A stretch of DNA of 53,709 nt from Deltaproteobacteria bacterium (GCA_016219175.1 JACRCD010000009.1:1-53709); one strand, 5' to 3'; shown: positions 1-7,657, counted from the stretch's first letter. The notes: generated from the sequence alone by a model not told the origin. A program made the numbers and translations.

Positions 1-85
1 AAGTGCCTAAAGTTAAAGGAGTTATCTGATCAGAAAGTACCGCAACTTCAAGTACTTTAGGCATTTTAAGTACTTTAGGCACTCT
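1..85. repeat. Short direct/inverted repeat cluster at window edge
   Basis: The 14-mer aagtactttaggca occurs at 51-64 and again at 69-82. The first 13 bases (aagtgcctaaagt) are the reverse complement of the end of the second copy. The cluster abuts the truncated 5' end of the next gene, so it may mark an insertion or recombination point. No coding potential seen. Confidence 0.5.
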
Positions 86-504
86 TCTCGAATCGCAATC
101 CTGGTATCAAAGTAAAATTTGCCGAGATCAGGTTATCTGAATTTACTGATAAGATGAATGAATTCTTGCTGAAACAGTGGCAGCTTGCTGTTTTTCAAAA
201 ACATCGCCCACCAGTATTACTGGTCCATATCCGTTATCTGGTGGCCCATAATCTCAATTTCGGGTTCTGTATGGATCTTAATCGCCATCTTTTAAGGAAA
301 CAGGGGATCGAGGAAGCCGATATCCGCAAAATAGAGGAGGATCCCTCGCAGTCATTGCTTGAAGAGGGGGAAAACGCCATGTTGGCCTTTGTCGTTAAAG
401 CCGTGAAGTCCCCTGATGTTGTGAGTGTGATAAAGGTCGTGCCTGCTCCCTATTTATCGCACCAATACTTAAATTTTTTAAGACCTGCCCCCGGTTTTGC
501 TTGA
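79..504 (+). pseudogene. Truncated carboxymuconolactone decarboxylase (AhpD-like) gene
   Basis: From 79 to 504 the frame encodes a recognisable CMD/AhpD-like core: a central stretch ending NLNFGFCMDLNRH, where the family usually has an NxCxFCxDxH motif, followed by the typical basic helix and a LLEEGENAMLAFV segment matching the family's third helix. The first of the two active-site cysteines is Phe, so the CxxC redox pair is broken. There is no good start codon before ATG 154, and homology starts upstream of that ATG. After SPDVV the protein runs into unrelated residues and stops where the family would continue with another helix. Both ends therefore look lost, so I call it a decayed fragment. 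It lies just upstream of two redox selenoprotein genes and may once have belonged to the same operon. Confidence 0.5.
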
Positions 505-527
505 GCATCCCCTCGCCCAAAAAAAAC

Positions 528-560
528 TTGACATCAACATATAAATGTATATTTATATGT
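528..560 (+). promoter_or_regulatory. Candidate promoter with overlapping palindromic operator
   Basis: A consensus -35 box TTGACA lies at 528-533. It is followed by a perfect 10-bp inverted repeat ACATATAAAT / ATTTATATGT separated by GTAT (537-560), which covers the spacer and the -10 region (TTTATA near 552). A palindrome over the -10 box is the usual layout for a repressor operator. AT-rich palindromes of this sort are typical of ArsR/SmtB-type metal-sensing repressors, but assignment to that family is inference. The promoter points toward the DsrE-like and membrane selenoprotein genes. Confidence 0.55.
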
Positions 561-639
561 TTACAAAACGACAGGGTCGCAGTTGATGTTTTATGGGCCA
601 TTCGATTTTTAATGGAGTCCTCATCATGAAAGAAAAATT

Positions 640-762
640 GTAACTATCCAGGTAGATAGACTGAAGGCTGTAGACCGAAGGAAAAGCGCCTAAAATATGT
701 AATACGACAGTACCGGCAGCCCTATAGTCTTCAGGCTACAGTCTAACCAGCTGGATAGTTAC
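640..762. repeat. Family A MITE-like element, copy 1
   Basis: A 123-bp element bounded by perfect 12-bp terminal inverted repeats GTAACTATCCAG / CTGGATAGTTAC. The imperfect repeat continues inward for about 35 bp (GACTGAAGGCT... paired with AGCCTGAAGAC). Related copies are at 29705-29838 and 42620-42764, with a one-ended relative at 41300. No ORF is present, so any transposition must have been in trans. It sits in the leader between the promoter at 528 and the gene at 870, immediately after an RBS-plus-ATG start at 626 that it truncates to five codons. Confidence 0.75.
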
Positions 763-869
763 TGTTTTATTAAACTAAACGGCTCGCCGATACCATTGGA
801 CATGACAGTAAATAAAACAAAAACGGAACAGAATCTTTCGGAAAAACTTTAAATTAAAGGGAAAAAAAC

Positions 870-1187
870 ATGAATATCACCCTGATCGCCTGCAGTGGCA
901 ATCCAGAGACCCTCTGGAACTGTTTCCGCATGGGGAATCTCATGCTGGAGCAGATGGACGATGTCACTATCTTCCTCAACGGACCCTCTGTAAACTATGC
1001 ATCCGTGTCCTCGGAAAAATATCCCATTAATGAACAGGCAAAGCTTTTCACGCTTTCCGAGGGAGTACTGCAAGCCTGAGGCAAACTCCTTGACCTCCAT
1101 GGAGTGGAGGATAACTACCACCAGCGGGCAAAACAGATTGACCTCTATCGGCTGATAATGGACAGCGATAAGGTAATCACCTATTAG
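870..1187 (+). CDS. DsrE-family selenoprotein (UGA at codon 70 read as Sec)
   Basis: Predicted 105-residue DsrE/DsrF-like protein, a cytoplasmic sulfur/selenium-relay or peroxiredoxin-like fold. The N-terminus (MNITLIACSGNPETLWNCFR) and the segment LEQMDDVTIFLNGPSV match the family's beta-alpha-beta start. The frame meets TGA at 1077-1079 (codon 70) and then continues for 35 codons to TAG at 1185. The post-TGA residues fit the family's C-terminus, including IDLYRLIMDSDKVITY against the usual DLYxxxxxSDKVVTF. TGA falls at the first cysteine of the conserved A-C-G-x-C motif; here it reads A-Sec-G-K-L, so the second cysteine is absent. A SECIS-like hairpin follows. The RBS is AAAGGGA before ATG 870. 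The next gene starts 17 bp later with its own AGGAGG, so they form one operon. The alternative is a nonsense mutation, but an intact family C-terminus, normal total length and the hairpin argue against that. Confidence 0.82.
1077..1110 (+). promoter_or_regulatory. Bacterial SECIS-like element of the DsrE selenoprotein
   Basis: The in-frame TGA (1077-1079) is followed by a 6-bp stem CCTCCA (1094-1099) / TGGAGG (1105-1110) with a 5-nt loop TGGAG. G is the second loop base and the loop begins 20 nt after the TGA. This fits the bacterial SECIS consensus: loop about 16-37 nt from UGA, small apical loop, G in the first two positions. The element lies within coding sequence, as in all bacterial selenoprotein genes. 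Confidence 0.75.
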
Positions 1188-1204
1188 AAAAGGAGGCAAT
1201 TCCA

Positions 1205-2335
1205 ATGAAATTCACCCCCCTGAAATTTCAAGGGACACTGGCAGCAGCCGGCGTTGCCCTGATGCCTTATGTTTTTTTGAAGGTTAATATATTTAAAAAC
1301 GACGGTCAGATTTCCCTAGCTGACCTCTCTCTGCTGACAAACCCGAGTCTGGAGTATATGGCAGCCTGGTTATTGATTGCCGTGATGGGAAGTTTCATTG
1401 TTATTCATCTCAGCCTTACGGCCTTTTTTGTTCGGGAGCTTGTTAAATGGCTCGCCACCTCCAGCTCCTTTAAAGAAATACTCTGCAATCCAGCGATGAA
1501 CGCATCGCTGTTTTCACCGCTCATCTCCTTGCCCATGACCATGATAGTCCTCTTTGGCCCGTTGAGCTTTTTTGTACCGCAGATTACAGTGAACATGCAG
1601 GCTCTGATGGCCCCGGCATTTGTGGTGTTCTGTCTTTTGTGGCTCCCTCTTCTTATCCTGGAAATGAAAGTCGTCCATGTTTTCTTGACAAACAAGATTA
1701 ATTATCAAAGCTTGAACTTTGGCTGGCTCCTTGACGTGTTGGCCCTCGGTGCACTTTCTTTGTTTGGTTCGAGTCTGGTCAGTGCCTCAGAAAATCCTCT
1801 GATTTCCGGTACTACAGCTATTATGGTTGCCATCTCCTTAGCTGTAGGGGTGGTTATTTTTGCCTTTAAGATATCAGTCCTGGTTTACCAACAGGCAAAA
1901 TCAGCAATCAAGCCCACTGTTAACATTCTTCCCGCCTATTTTTTATTCATACCTCCCATGTGTCTTCTTGGTTTTAGCTCTTTTAAGCTCATGATGTTTA
2001 CCAGTAAGAGTTATGGCGTTGATCTGTCTACAGCTTCATTTCTTACCATGGTTTTTTCTTACGCTGGAGCAATGGCGTGGTTTGTTTTTGCCATATACTG
2101 GTTAAGGGAATATTTAGGAAAGGAGTTTTTGTCTGCCGATTTTTCCCCGGCTCAATGGGGCATGGTCTGAGGCTTTGTTGGCACCCAAGTTTTGGGTACA
2201 ATGGTTTATAAGCTTTACTTCGCCAGCGCCTTTCTCGGGGCTGTAAATTTTTTGAGCATCATTTTTGTCACTGTCGTGTTTTTTCTGATATTCAAAAAAT
2301 TTATTGCCGCATCACGGCGGACCGCGGCTGCTTAG
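1205..2335 (+). CDS. Polytopic membrane selenoprotein (UGA at codon 322), TsoY-like
   Basis: Integral membrane protein of 376 residues if TGA 2168-2170 is read as Sec, or 321 residues if it stops there. About nine hydrophobic segments precede the TGA. The C-terminal part resembles the TDT/SLAC1-like transporter fold. After ...FSPAQWGMV-Sec the same frame gives GFVGTQVLGTMVYK, then a strong transmembrane helix (FLGAVNFLSIIFVTVVFFLI) and a basic tail ending at TAG 2333. A full helix plus positive-inside tail behind the TGA is very unlikely by chance. I recall a membrane (seleno)protein family called TsoY with a Cys or Sec after a QWG-x-V motif; that match is from memory. The start is ATG 1205 with AAGGAGG 9 nt upstream. 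It is co-transcribed with the DsrE-like selenoprotein. The substrate is unknown; a selenium, sulfur or organometal species is plausible. Confidence 0.82.
2168..2197 (+). promoter_or_regulatory. Bacterial SECIS-like element of the membrane selenoprotein
   Basis: TGA 2168-2170 is followed by a perfect 6-bp stem ACCCAA (2183-2188) / TTGGGT (2192-2197) closing a 3-nt loop GTT. The loop starts with G, 18 nt after the TGA, which matches the bacterial SECIS rule. Confidence 0.75.
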
Positions 2336-2446
2336 TTGGTGTCTGAACAATCGGGAGGGAAAAGCGATACCCTTCGCTGGCCACGCTCAACGATGAAAAT
2401 TTGACCCCGATGACCCATAACCAGACGAGAACTGTTCTGCCTCTCG

Positions 2447-3019
2447 TTACTTTCCAGTGCCTGAAACCTCAATAGTATAAGGATTCATGAAATCTGCCCC
2501 TCCTTCGACCTTTCCCCAGAGTTCAATACGCCAGATGACTCGCCGCTCATCCTGGCCTGATGTCGGAGCGCTATTTGCCGGGACAGTGAATTCCGCCGCA
2601 TAATCGAACGCGCCTCCGGAGGAGACGTCGGCAGGTCCGGTGCGAAATATGTTCTGCTGGCAGGGAAAGCTTGATACATATGCCCACTTTTCTTTTCCGG
2701 ATTTCTGGTTTCGAATCGCCTTGCGTGTAACAATTTCACAGACTAAATTGGCTGAAATGGATTTGATCCGGATCGGACCGGGCTGGTGGATGGTGATCCG
2801 GACCGTATCCCCCGCATGGACGGGCAGATGGTCGATCTCGACGATCGTCTCCGGAAGCAGGTTTGCAAATGACTGCTTGATCGTTGCAAAGGCCAGCAGC
2901 AGGCCAAAGAGAGAAAAAATCCCACCCACCAGAAAGGTGACCCAGGACTCGGAGAAAGGCTCCTTCTCCAGACTGGAAAAAGCGAGATAAAGAATAATGC
3001 CTCCGGCAAGGAGGAGCAC
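2447..3019 (-). CDS. Hypothetical membrane-anchored protein
   Basis: Two hydrophobic segments near the N-terminus (LLLAGGIILYLAF and WVTFLVGGIFSLFGLLLAFA) are followed by about 130 hydrophilic residues with a beta-sandwich look (alternating strands, VHAGDTVRITIHQPGPIRI), ending at a stop near 2447. I do not recognise a named family. The start is uncertain. GTG 3019 opens the given frame, but the same frame is open upstream to about 3118 (SSSSSSGKRHARKQAIQSG before the first helix) with no ATG. Either a non-standard start or a frameshift near the true ATG (an ATG at 3107 lies in another frame) is possible. The neighbouring minus-strand gene is also a small membrane protein, perhaps co-transcribed. 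Confidence 0.55.
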   Translation of the reverse strand: MLLLAGGIILYLAFSSLEKEPFSESWVTFLVGGIFSLFGLLLAFATIKQSFANLLPETIVEIDHLPVHAGDTVRITIHQPGPIRIKSISANLVCEIVTRKAIRNQKSGKEKWAYVSSFPCQQNIFRTGPADVSSGGAFDYAAEFTVPANSAPTSGQDERRVIWRIELWGKVEGGADFMNPYTIEVSGTGK

Positions 3020-3239
3020 TCCCCCGAACAGGCCGCTTTGAATCGCCTGTTTTCTTGCGTGGCGTTTCCCGCTTGAGCTGGATGAACTGATCAGTCTGAA
3101 ATTCCATTGTTTTTTCCGTCATACTTTCATCTCATCTCATCTCATCACGTTGCGTTTAGCAGAAATTTGGGACACATCCCGCTCCATCGATTCGCCCATA
3201 GCCCGGATATGCTTCATGCGAAACAACTGCGTCAGACAA

Positions 3240-3659
3240 TCAATAATTTCCCGAGGCGCCGCCACCGCCGAATGAACCTCCGCCGCCCTTCGTGCCCGAG
3301 CCTCCGGTGTCGCCTCCGGCGATACCGCCCGCAACTTCGCTCAACACCTCGCCAGCCACATCCTTTGCGATATCCTCGGCGATATCCGCCATGGATTGCT
3401 TTTTATATATGCGTTGCATGATCACATTGGAAAATACGGCCATCAGGATGGTGAAGAAGACCGCAAACCCGGTGCTGAAAACCACCCTCTCAACGGGATC
3501 AGGAGCACTGCCGACCGAGGCTGCCAGCTCAACGAAGAACTTCAAGTAGATAGCGGCAAAAAGGAGCACGCCGGCGAAGGAGCAGCCGAGAGACTGCCAG
3601 ATTCTCCACGAAAGAGGGATTTCACTGTTGCGGCGGTTCTCCTTTCTCTTTTTTTTCAT
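3240..3659 (-). CDS. Hypothetical membrane protein with Gly-rich tail
   Basis: 139 residues from ATG 3659, chosen because it starts MKKKRKENRR and has a GGGGAGGAG ribosome-binding site just upstream; a longer reading to 3707 lacks one. Two transmembrane helices (SLGCSFAGVLLFAAIYLKFF and VVFSTGFAVFFTILMAVFS) are followed by an amphipathic Asp/Ala-rich segment (MADIAEDIAKDVAGEVLSEV). The tail is composed almost only of Gly, Ser, Thr and Ala and ends GASGNY. Such low-complexity glycine tails are common in small envelope proteins. No function can be assigned. Confidence 0.6.
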   Translation of the reverse strand: MKKKRKENRRNSEIPLSWRIWQSLGCSFAGVLLFAAIYLKFFVELAASVGSAPDPVERVVFSTGFAVFFTILMAVFSNVIMQRIYKKQSMADIAEDIAKDVAGEVLSEVAGGIAGGDTGGSGTKGGGGSFGGGGASGNY

Positions 3660-4162
3660 TTGACTCCTCCCCGGTATTGCTCGTAAACGCACCTGGTCAA
3701 CGTCCACAAACGGTCGAAAAGTTGTCTCTATCCTTGCCGCGTCAGAGACTATGTCCTTCCTTTCTACCCCTCTGCAACATATGGGGTCTTGAAAAATCGG
3801 TTTCCTGTGGCTTTAAAATATCTTGAAATTCATATTTCAAGACCCTGTTTTGCTATTCTCGCTTGCCCCAAAAAGCCCTGAAGCCATCTATGCCGATCCT
3901 TGACGGCAGGAAATAAAACTTAAAATGTTAAGGGCGTCCCCCCGTCCCCCCTCAATAAAGTTATTAAGTGAACACCGTCCCCATATTCCCAAGGGAGCGA
4001 TCACCACTCCGGCAGCATCGAGTCAGGTTTTTTTGCCATAACACCAAAAAAAAGTTGCGTCAACAAATACTTTAAGTTGATGAAGGTGTGACTGCGAACT
4101 TCCTGGATCGCTTTTTTCCAGGTATATGCGGATGCTCGGCGGCAGCCGAAATGGAGTAAGCT
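3660..4162. other. Gene-poor spacer, start of an 880-bp intergenic region
   Basis: Nothing convincing is coded here. Only short frames without ribosome-binding sites are present. The stretch contains poly-C/GTCCCC-rich remnants near 3940-4000 like those seen around other spacers, and leads into a family B repeat and a hairpin repeat before the flxA stop codon at 4544. Confidence 0.5.
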
Positions 4163-4315
4163 GAGGCTCTTGCAAAATGAACTTGAGTGTCATTCCGAAG
4201 GCAGTGAGGAATCTTTATTGGCTTGGTTTTATTAGATTTCTCCCTTCGGTCGAAATGACAGGGGGTACTCTTGAAATGACAGGAGGCACTCTCTCGCTTA
4301 TTTTGCAAGAGGCTC
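4163..4315. repeat. Family B MITE-like element, copy 1 (with internal duplication)
   Basis: Terminal inverted repeats GAGGCTCTTGCAAAAT / ATTTTGCAAGAGGCTC flank a core with TCATTCCGAAGGCAGTGAGG and CTCCCTTCGGTCGAAATGAC. The other copies (27744-27876 and 49581-49713) are both 133 bp. This one is 153 bp because a roughly 20-bp unit (GAAATGACAGGRGGYACTCT) is tandemly duplicated. The 4-bp flanks are AGCT and AGCC, close to a target-site duplication. Confidence 0.8.
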
Positions 4316-4403
4316 AGCCGATACGGCTTTGATGGTTTGGAGGATAAGAGGTGGGGAAAATTGCCCGGCGCGTCAGGGGTGGTGGAAGGAATTCAGCAAT
4401 TGT

Positions 4404-4528
4404 AAATATACCGTTTATCACGTCTCGAAACGTCCGTCATTCCGGGATGTTTTTAGCCGAAATCCAGGTCCTCACTGGATGCCAGCTAAAAGCATGCTGG
4501 CATGACGACATAGATAAACGGTATTTTT
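4404..4528. repeat. Hairpin repeat downstream of the Flx-Hdr operon
   Basis: Terminal inverted repeats AAATATACCGTTTATC / GATAAACGGTATTTTT enclose a core with a second inverted pair (GTCATTCCGGGATG and CATGCTGGCATGAC). It lies 16 bp beyond the flxA stop codon, so besides being a mobile-type repeat it could act as a transcript end or mRNA-stabilising hairpin. Confidence 0.65.
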
Positions 4529-4543
4529 ATAACTTTTAAGTCC

Positions 4544-5377
4544 TTAATATTCCACCGGCAGCTGCCGCACCTGGGTGCGGGTAAAGACCGGGCCGTCCTT
4601 GCAGACCAGGGTGGGGCCGACGTTGCAGTGGCAGCACACCCCTTCGCCGCATTTCATGCGGTTTTCCAGGGAGAGGTAGACCTGGTCGTCGGTCCAGCCG
4701 ATCTTTTCCAGGGGCGGCATGGTGAATTTGATCATGATGGGCGGGCCGCAGATTAAGGCCACGCTGTTTTCAGGCGACGGCGCCACCTGGCCGGCGATGG
4801 TGGGTACGAAGCCGACCAGACCATCCCAGCCCGGAGCCTCCCGGTCGATGGTGACATGCAGGTCCAGGTCGCCCCGCGCGGCCCATTGCTTGAGTTCGTT
4901 CTGGTAGAGCAGCATGCCGGGTGTTCTGGCCCCGTAGATAAAGGTGATCTTGCCGTAATCAGCCCGGTGTTCCAGCAGATAAATGAGGGTGGCCCGCAGG
5001 GTGGTGACGGCGAAGCCGCCGGCGATGATGACGATATTCTTGCCCTTCATGTCGGTAGCCAGGGGAAAGCCGTTGCCCAGGGGGCCGCGCACGCCCATGC
5101 GCTCGCCCGTTTTCATCTGGTGCAGGGCGGTGGTCACCTTGCCGGCCCGGTTGACGGTGAAGAGCAGGTGGCCATCCTCGGTGGGTGAGGAGGCGATGCC
5201 GATGGGGATCTCGCCCTGACCCGCCAGGGACAGCATGGCGAACTGGCCGGGCACGTGGCGCCAAGCCTTTTTCTGCTGCTCGTTTTCAAAGACGAGCTTG
5301 AAGGACTTCAGGTTGCCGTCTTCCGTTTCAACCGTAATGTCGTCGATGCGGACGGGGTATGGCAAATAGGATATCAT
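4544..5377 (-). CDS. flxA: FlxA-like FAD/NAD(H)-binding oxidoreductase
   Basis: 277 residues, ferredoxin-NADP reductase superfamily, like the gamma subunit of sulfhydrogenase. Predicted as the NAD(H) port of the FlxABCD-HdrABC complex. An N-terminal flavin-binding beta-barrel carries VRGPLGNGFPL. The NAD domain carries VIIAGGFAVTTLRA and the CGPPIMI motif. The C-terminus has a [2Fe-2S]-type cysteine set, CGEGVCCHC followed by LVCKDG, as in dihydroorotate dehydrogenase B electron-transfer subunits. It is the last gene of the operon, 3 bp after flxB. Flx-Hdr complexes are known from Desulfovibrio as NADH dehydrogenase/heterodisulfide reductase systems; that role is inferred here from gene order and domain content. 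Confidence 0.85.
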   Translation of the reverse strand: MISYLPYPVRIDDITVETEDGNLKSFKLVFENEQQKKAWRHVPGQFAMLSLAGQGEIPIGIASSPTEDGHLLFTVNRAGKVTTALHQMKTGERMGVRGPLGNGFPLATDMKGKNIVIIAGGFAVTTLRATLIYLLEHRADYGKITFIYGARTPGMLLYQNELKQWAARGDLDLHVTIDREAPGWDGLVGFVPTIAGQVAPSPENSVALICGPPIMIKFTMPPLEKIGWTDDQVYLSLENRMKCGEGVCCHCNVGPTLVCKDGPVFTRTQVRQLPVEY

Positions 5378-5380
5378 ATC

Positions 5381-6418
5381 TTACTCCACCGTCAGGAGGT
5401 CGGCCATGACCTCGCGGATATCAATGTTGACCGGACAATCCTGGACGCAGCGGCCGCAGCCCACGCAGGAAAAGGGGCCGAAACGTTCCGGGAAATATTT
5501 CAGTTTGTGCATGAAGCGGTTTCTGGTGCGCTGCAGCTTGCGGCCCCGGGGATTATGGCCCGTGGTGTGCAAACTGTAGAGCGGGAACATGCAGGAATCC
5601 CAGTATCGTATGCGCCGGCCGCTGCCCTTGACCACCTCGTCCTGGATGTCGAAACAGTAGCAGGTGGGACAGATGAAGGTGCAGGCCCCGCAGTTGATGC
5701 AGGAGTCGCCCAGGGGCTGCCACAGGGGGGCTTCGTAAAGTTTGTTCAGATCCTTGCCTTGCATGGTGTTCAGGATGGCCGTGTCCTTGCCGGGTCTTTC
5801 CTTGCGCCGGTCAGCAAGGGCGGTGATATCGCTGTTTGCGGCCGGGGCCAGGTTGAGGCCCGCCATCAGCTCTTCGCCCTTGGGGGTGAGGATTTCGGCG
5901 AGATAGCCGTTTTCCGCGCGGGAGAAGGCGATGTCAAGGCCGTCGCTGTCAAGGGGCGAGCCGCCCATCTGTTCGCAAAAACAGGTGGACAGGGATTCGT
6001 CGCAGGTGAAGCCGACAAAAACGGTGCGTTCCAGATTGGCCTGATAAAAGGGGTCTTCCCGGAAGGGCAGGTTGTTTAACAGGACGCTTCTGGCGTCGCA
6101 GGGCCGCAAACCGACCACGACCTGACTTTCCGTGAGTTTGGCGGGCTCTTTCATCAGCCCCCGGTCCGGATCACCGGTTTTCAAACTGTAGGTCATCATG
6201 GTTTCCGGCTGGGGAAAGAGAAAGGTCTTGACCGAGCCGGCTGCCGGGCCGATGGGCACGGTAAGCGGCGAAGCGCCCTCTGCTTTCCGCCAGCCCGGTC
6301 CGTAGTCGGGCTGGGCCTGCTGCTGTCTGCCCACGGCGGGCCGGTACACCTTGCGGCTTTGGCTCCACAACGCCACCATGTTGTCCAGTTCGGCTTGACT
6401 GATCTTGAAAACTTTCAC
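5381..6418 (-). CDS. flxB: FlxB-like 4Fe-4S electron-transfer protein
   Basis: 345 residues with a GTG start 2 bp after the flxC stop codon, showing tight coupling. The family is the hydrogenase beta-subunit/anaerobic sulfite reductase A group. The C-terminal third carries two ferredoxin-like cluster motifs, CINCGACTFICPTCYC and CVGCGRCVQDCP. The N-terminal two thirds hold the partner-binding domain with conserved VVGLRPCDARSV and VFVGFTCDESLSTCFC stretches. It should relay electrons between the flavin subunit and the FlxC/FlxD-Hdr part. The FlxB versus FlxC naming follows gene order and could be swapped. Confidence 0.75.
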   Translation of the reverse strand: MKVFKISQAELDNMVALWSQSRKVYRPAVGRQQQAQPDYGPGWRKAEGASPLTVPIGPAAGSVKTFLFPQPETMMTYSLKTGDPDRGLMKEPAKLTESQVVVGLRPCDARSVLLNNLPFREDPFYQANLERTVFVGFTCDESLSTCFCEQMGGSPLDSDGLDIAFSRAENGYLAEILTPKGEELMAGLNLAPAANSDITALADRRKERPGKDTAILNTMQGKDLNKLYEAPLWQPLGDSCINCGACTFICPTCYCFDIQDEVVKGSGRRIRYWDSCMFPLYSLHTTGHNPRGRKLQRTRNRFMHKLKYFPERFGPFSCVGCGRCVQDCPVNIDIREVMADLLTVE

Positions 6419-6420
6419 GG

Positions 6421-7467
6421 TTACTCGCCCTCCTTTCCAGCCCCGGCTTCGGTGACGATAAATTTCTGGGGATCGTTTATCTTATAGGTGGTCAGGGGCA
6501 GGGGAGAGTCGGGCTGCATGCCTGCTTCAATGCCATACAGATTCAGCACATCCTTGTTGAGCTTCTTGGTCAGCAGACGCATGTTGATGCCCATGGGGCA
6601 GACCGACTCGCAGGCGCCGCAGTCGGTGCAGCGGCCGGCGCAGTGGTAGGCCCGCATGACATGAAAAAGCCCGGTGTCCGTGGCGTCGAGGCTTTTGCCC
6701 ACCCACTGCGGTTTGGCGTCGTCCACAAAACAGGTGGGGCAGTAGCAGAGCGGGCAGGCGTTGCGGCAGGCATAGCAGCGGATGCAGGTGGCGAATTCCG
6801 AGGTGAACCAACCCCAGCGCTCGGCGGCGGATTTTGCTTCCAGCTCGTCCACCTGTTTGAAGGGATTGGGGTTCTTGCGGTCGGAAACCGGTTCGCCGAT
6901 GCGCACATCAACGAGGAGCGGATCAGGATGGGTGCAGGTCTGGCAGTTGTCGCGCACCACGCTCCAGCGGTTGATCTTCTCCTCGAAACCGCTGCCCCTG
7001 ACGATGAGATCGTGGTCAAGCTCTTCCACGGCCAGGATCTCCCGGCCGGCAAAGAGGGCCTCCACCTTGCGGCGGCTGACCATGCCGCGGCTGCCCACCC
7101 CCATGACCACCACGCGCTCGCGCTCCACCTGATGTTCCTGGATCTGCACGACGATATTGCGCGACCAGCAGCCGGTGGCCATGATCGCCACCTTGGGCAG
7201 CGGACCTTCCGGTTTGGGATCACGGGGACCGCGCGGCGGCTCCACGGATTTCAGCACCTCGGGCAGGAAATTGGCCAGGTTCAGCACGCAGAAGGTGTTC
7301 CAGAGCAGTTTGCCGCAATCCTCGGGCCTGCGGACCACCAGCGGCTTGACCGTCATCGGCAGGCTGCCCGAGGCATAACCGATAACCGCGGCGACCGTGC
7401 CTTCGGCCAGAAGTTTTTTGGCCTGGGCCCTGATTTCTTCGCTTATTTTTTCGTTTATAGTGGGCAT
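6421..7467 (-). CDS. flxC: FlxC-like 4Fe-4S protein
   Basis: 348 residues. Two C-terminal cluster motifs are present, CIRCYACRNACPLCYCPTC and CTDCGACESVCPMGINMR. They sit behind an N-terminal domain related to the F420-hydrogenase/dehydrogenase beta group (VKPLVVRRPEDCGKLLWN; VAIMATGCWSRNIVVQ; VVMGVGSRGMV). A further CQTCTHPDP lies mid-protein. It is the second Fe-S relay subunit of the complex. The ATG start is at 7467, and the 190-bp gap to flxD holds direct repeats. Confidence 0.75.
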   Translation of the reverse strand: MPTINEKISEEIRAQAKKLLAEGTVAAVIGYASGSLPMTVKPLVVRRPEDCGKLLWNTFCVLNLANFLPEVLKSVEPPRGPRDPKPEGPLPKVAIMATGCWSRNIVVQIQEHQVERERVVVMGVGSRGMVSRRKVEALFAGREILAVEELDHDLIVRGSGFEEKINRWSVVRDNCQTCTHPDPLLVDVRIGEPVSDRKNPNPFKQVDELEAKSAAERWGWFTSEFATCIRCYACRNACPLCYCPTCFVDDAKPQWVGKSLDATDTGLFHVMRAYHCAGRCTDCGACESVCPMGINMRLLTKKLNKDVLNLYGIEAGMQPDSPLPLTTYKINDPQKFIVTEAGAGKEGE

Positions 7468-7530
7468 AAAACAAGGTTTCTAGGTTTAAGGTTTATAACT
7501 TACACTTGTAGACAGATTTAATTTATCCTC

Positions 7531-7617
7531 GGCCCGAGGGGACTGAATTTTATAATTTTGTTGCGCACCGGGGCGAAAGGCCTCGATAATCCCAATAGGC
7601 CGAGGGGACTGAATTTT
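7531..7617. repeat. Direct repeat in the flxD-flxC gap
   Basis: The string cgaggggactgaattttt-like appears twice (from about 7534 and 7601). The first copy sits in a small palindrome CCTCGGCCCGAGG. The gap has no ORF. The repeats resemble intergenic debris seen elsewhere rather than a regulatory site, though an RNA processing role is not excluded. Confidence 0.45.
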
Positions 7618-7657
7618 TTTCGCATTTTTTGCGAAAATCATTCTGTCCCCGGCTTGT

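Noticed and set aside
849-1205. 118-residue minus-strand frame over the DsrE-like gene
   Set aside because: Antisense to the selenoprotein; the plus-strand reading matches a family, this one does not.
4351-4539. 62-residue plus-strand frame after the family B repeat
   Set aside because: It lies over the hairpin repeat 4404-4528 with no ribosome-binding site; non-coding.
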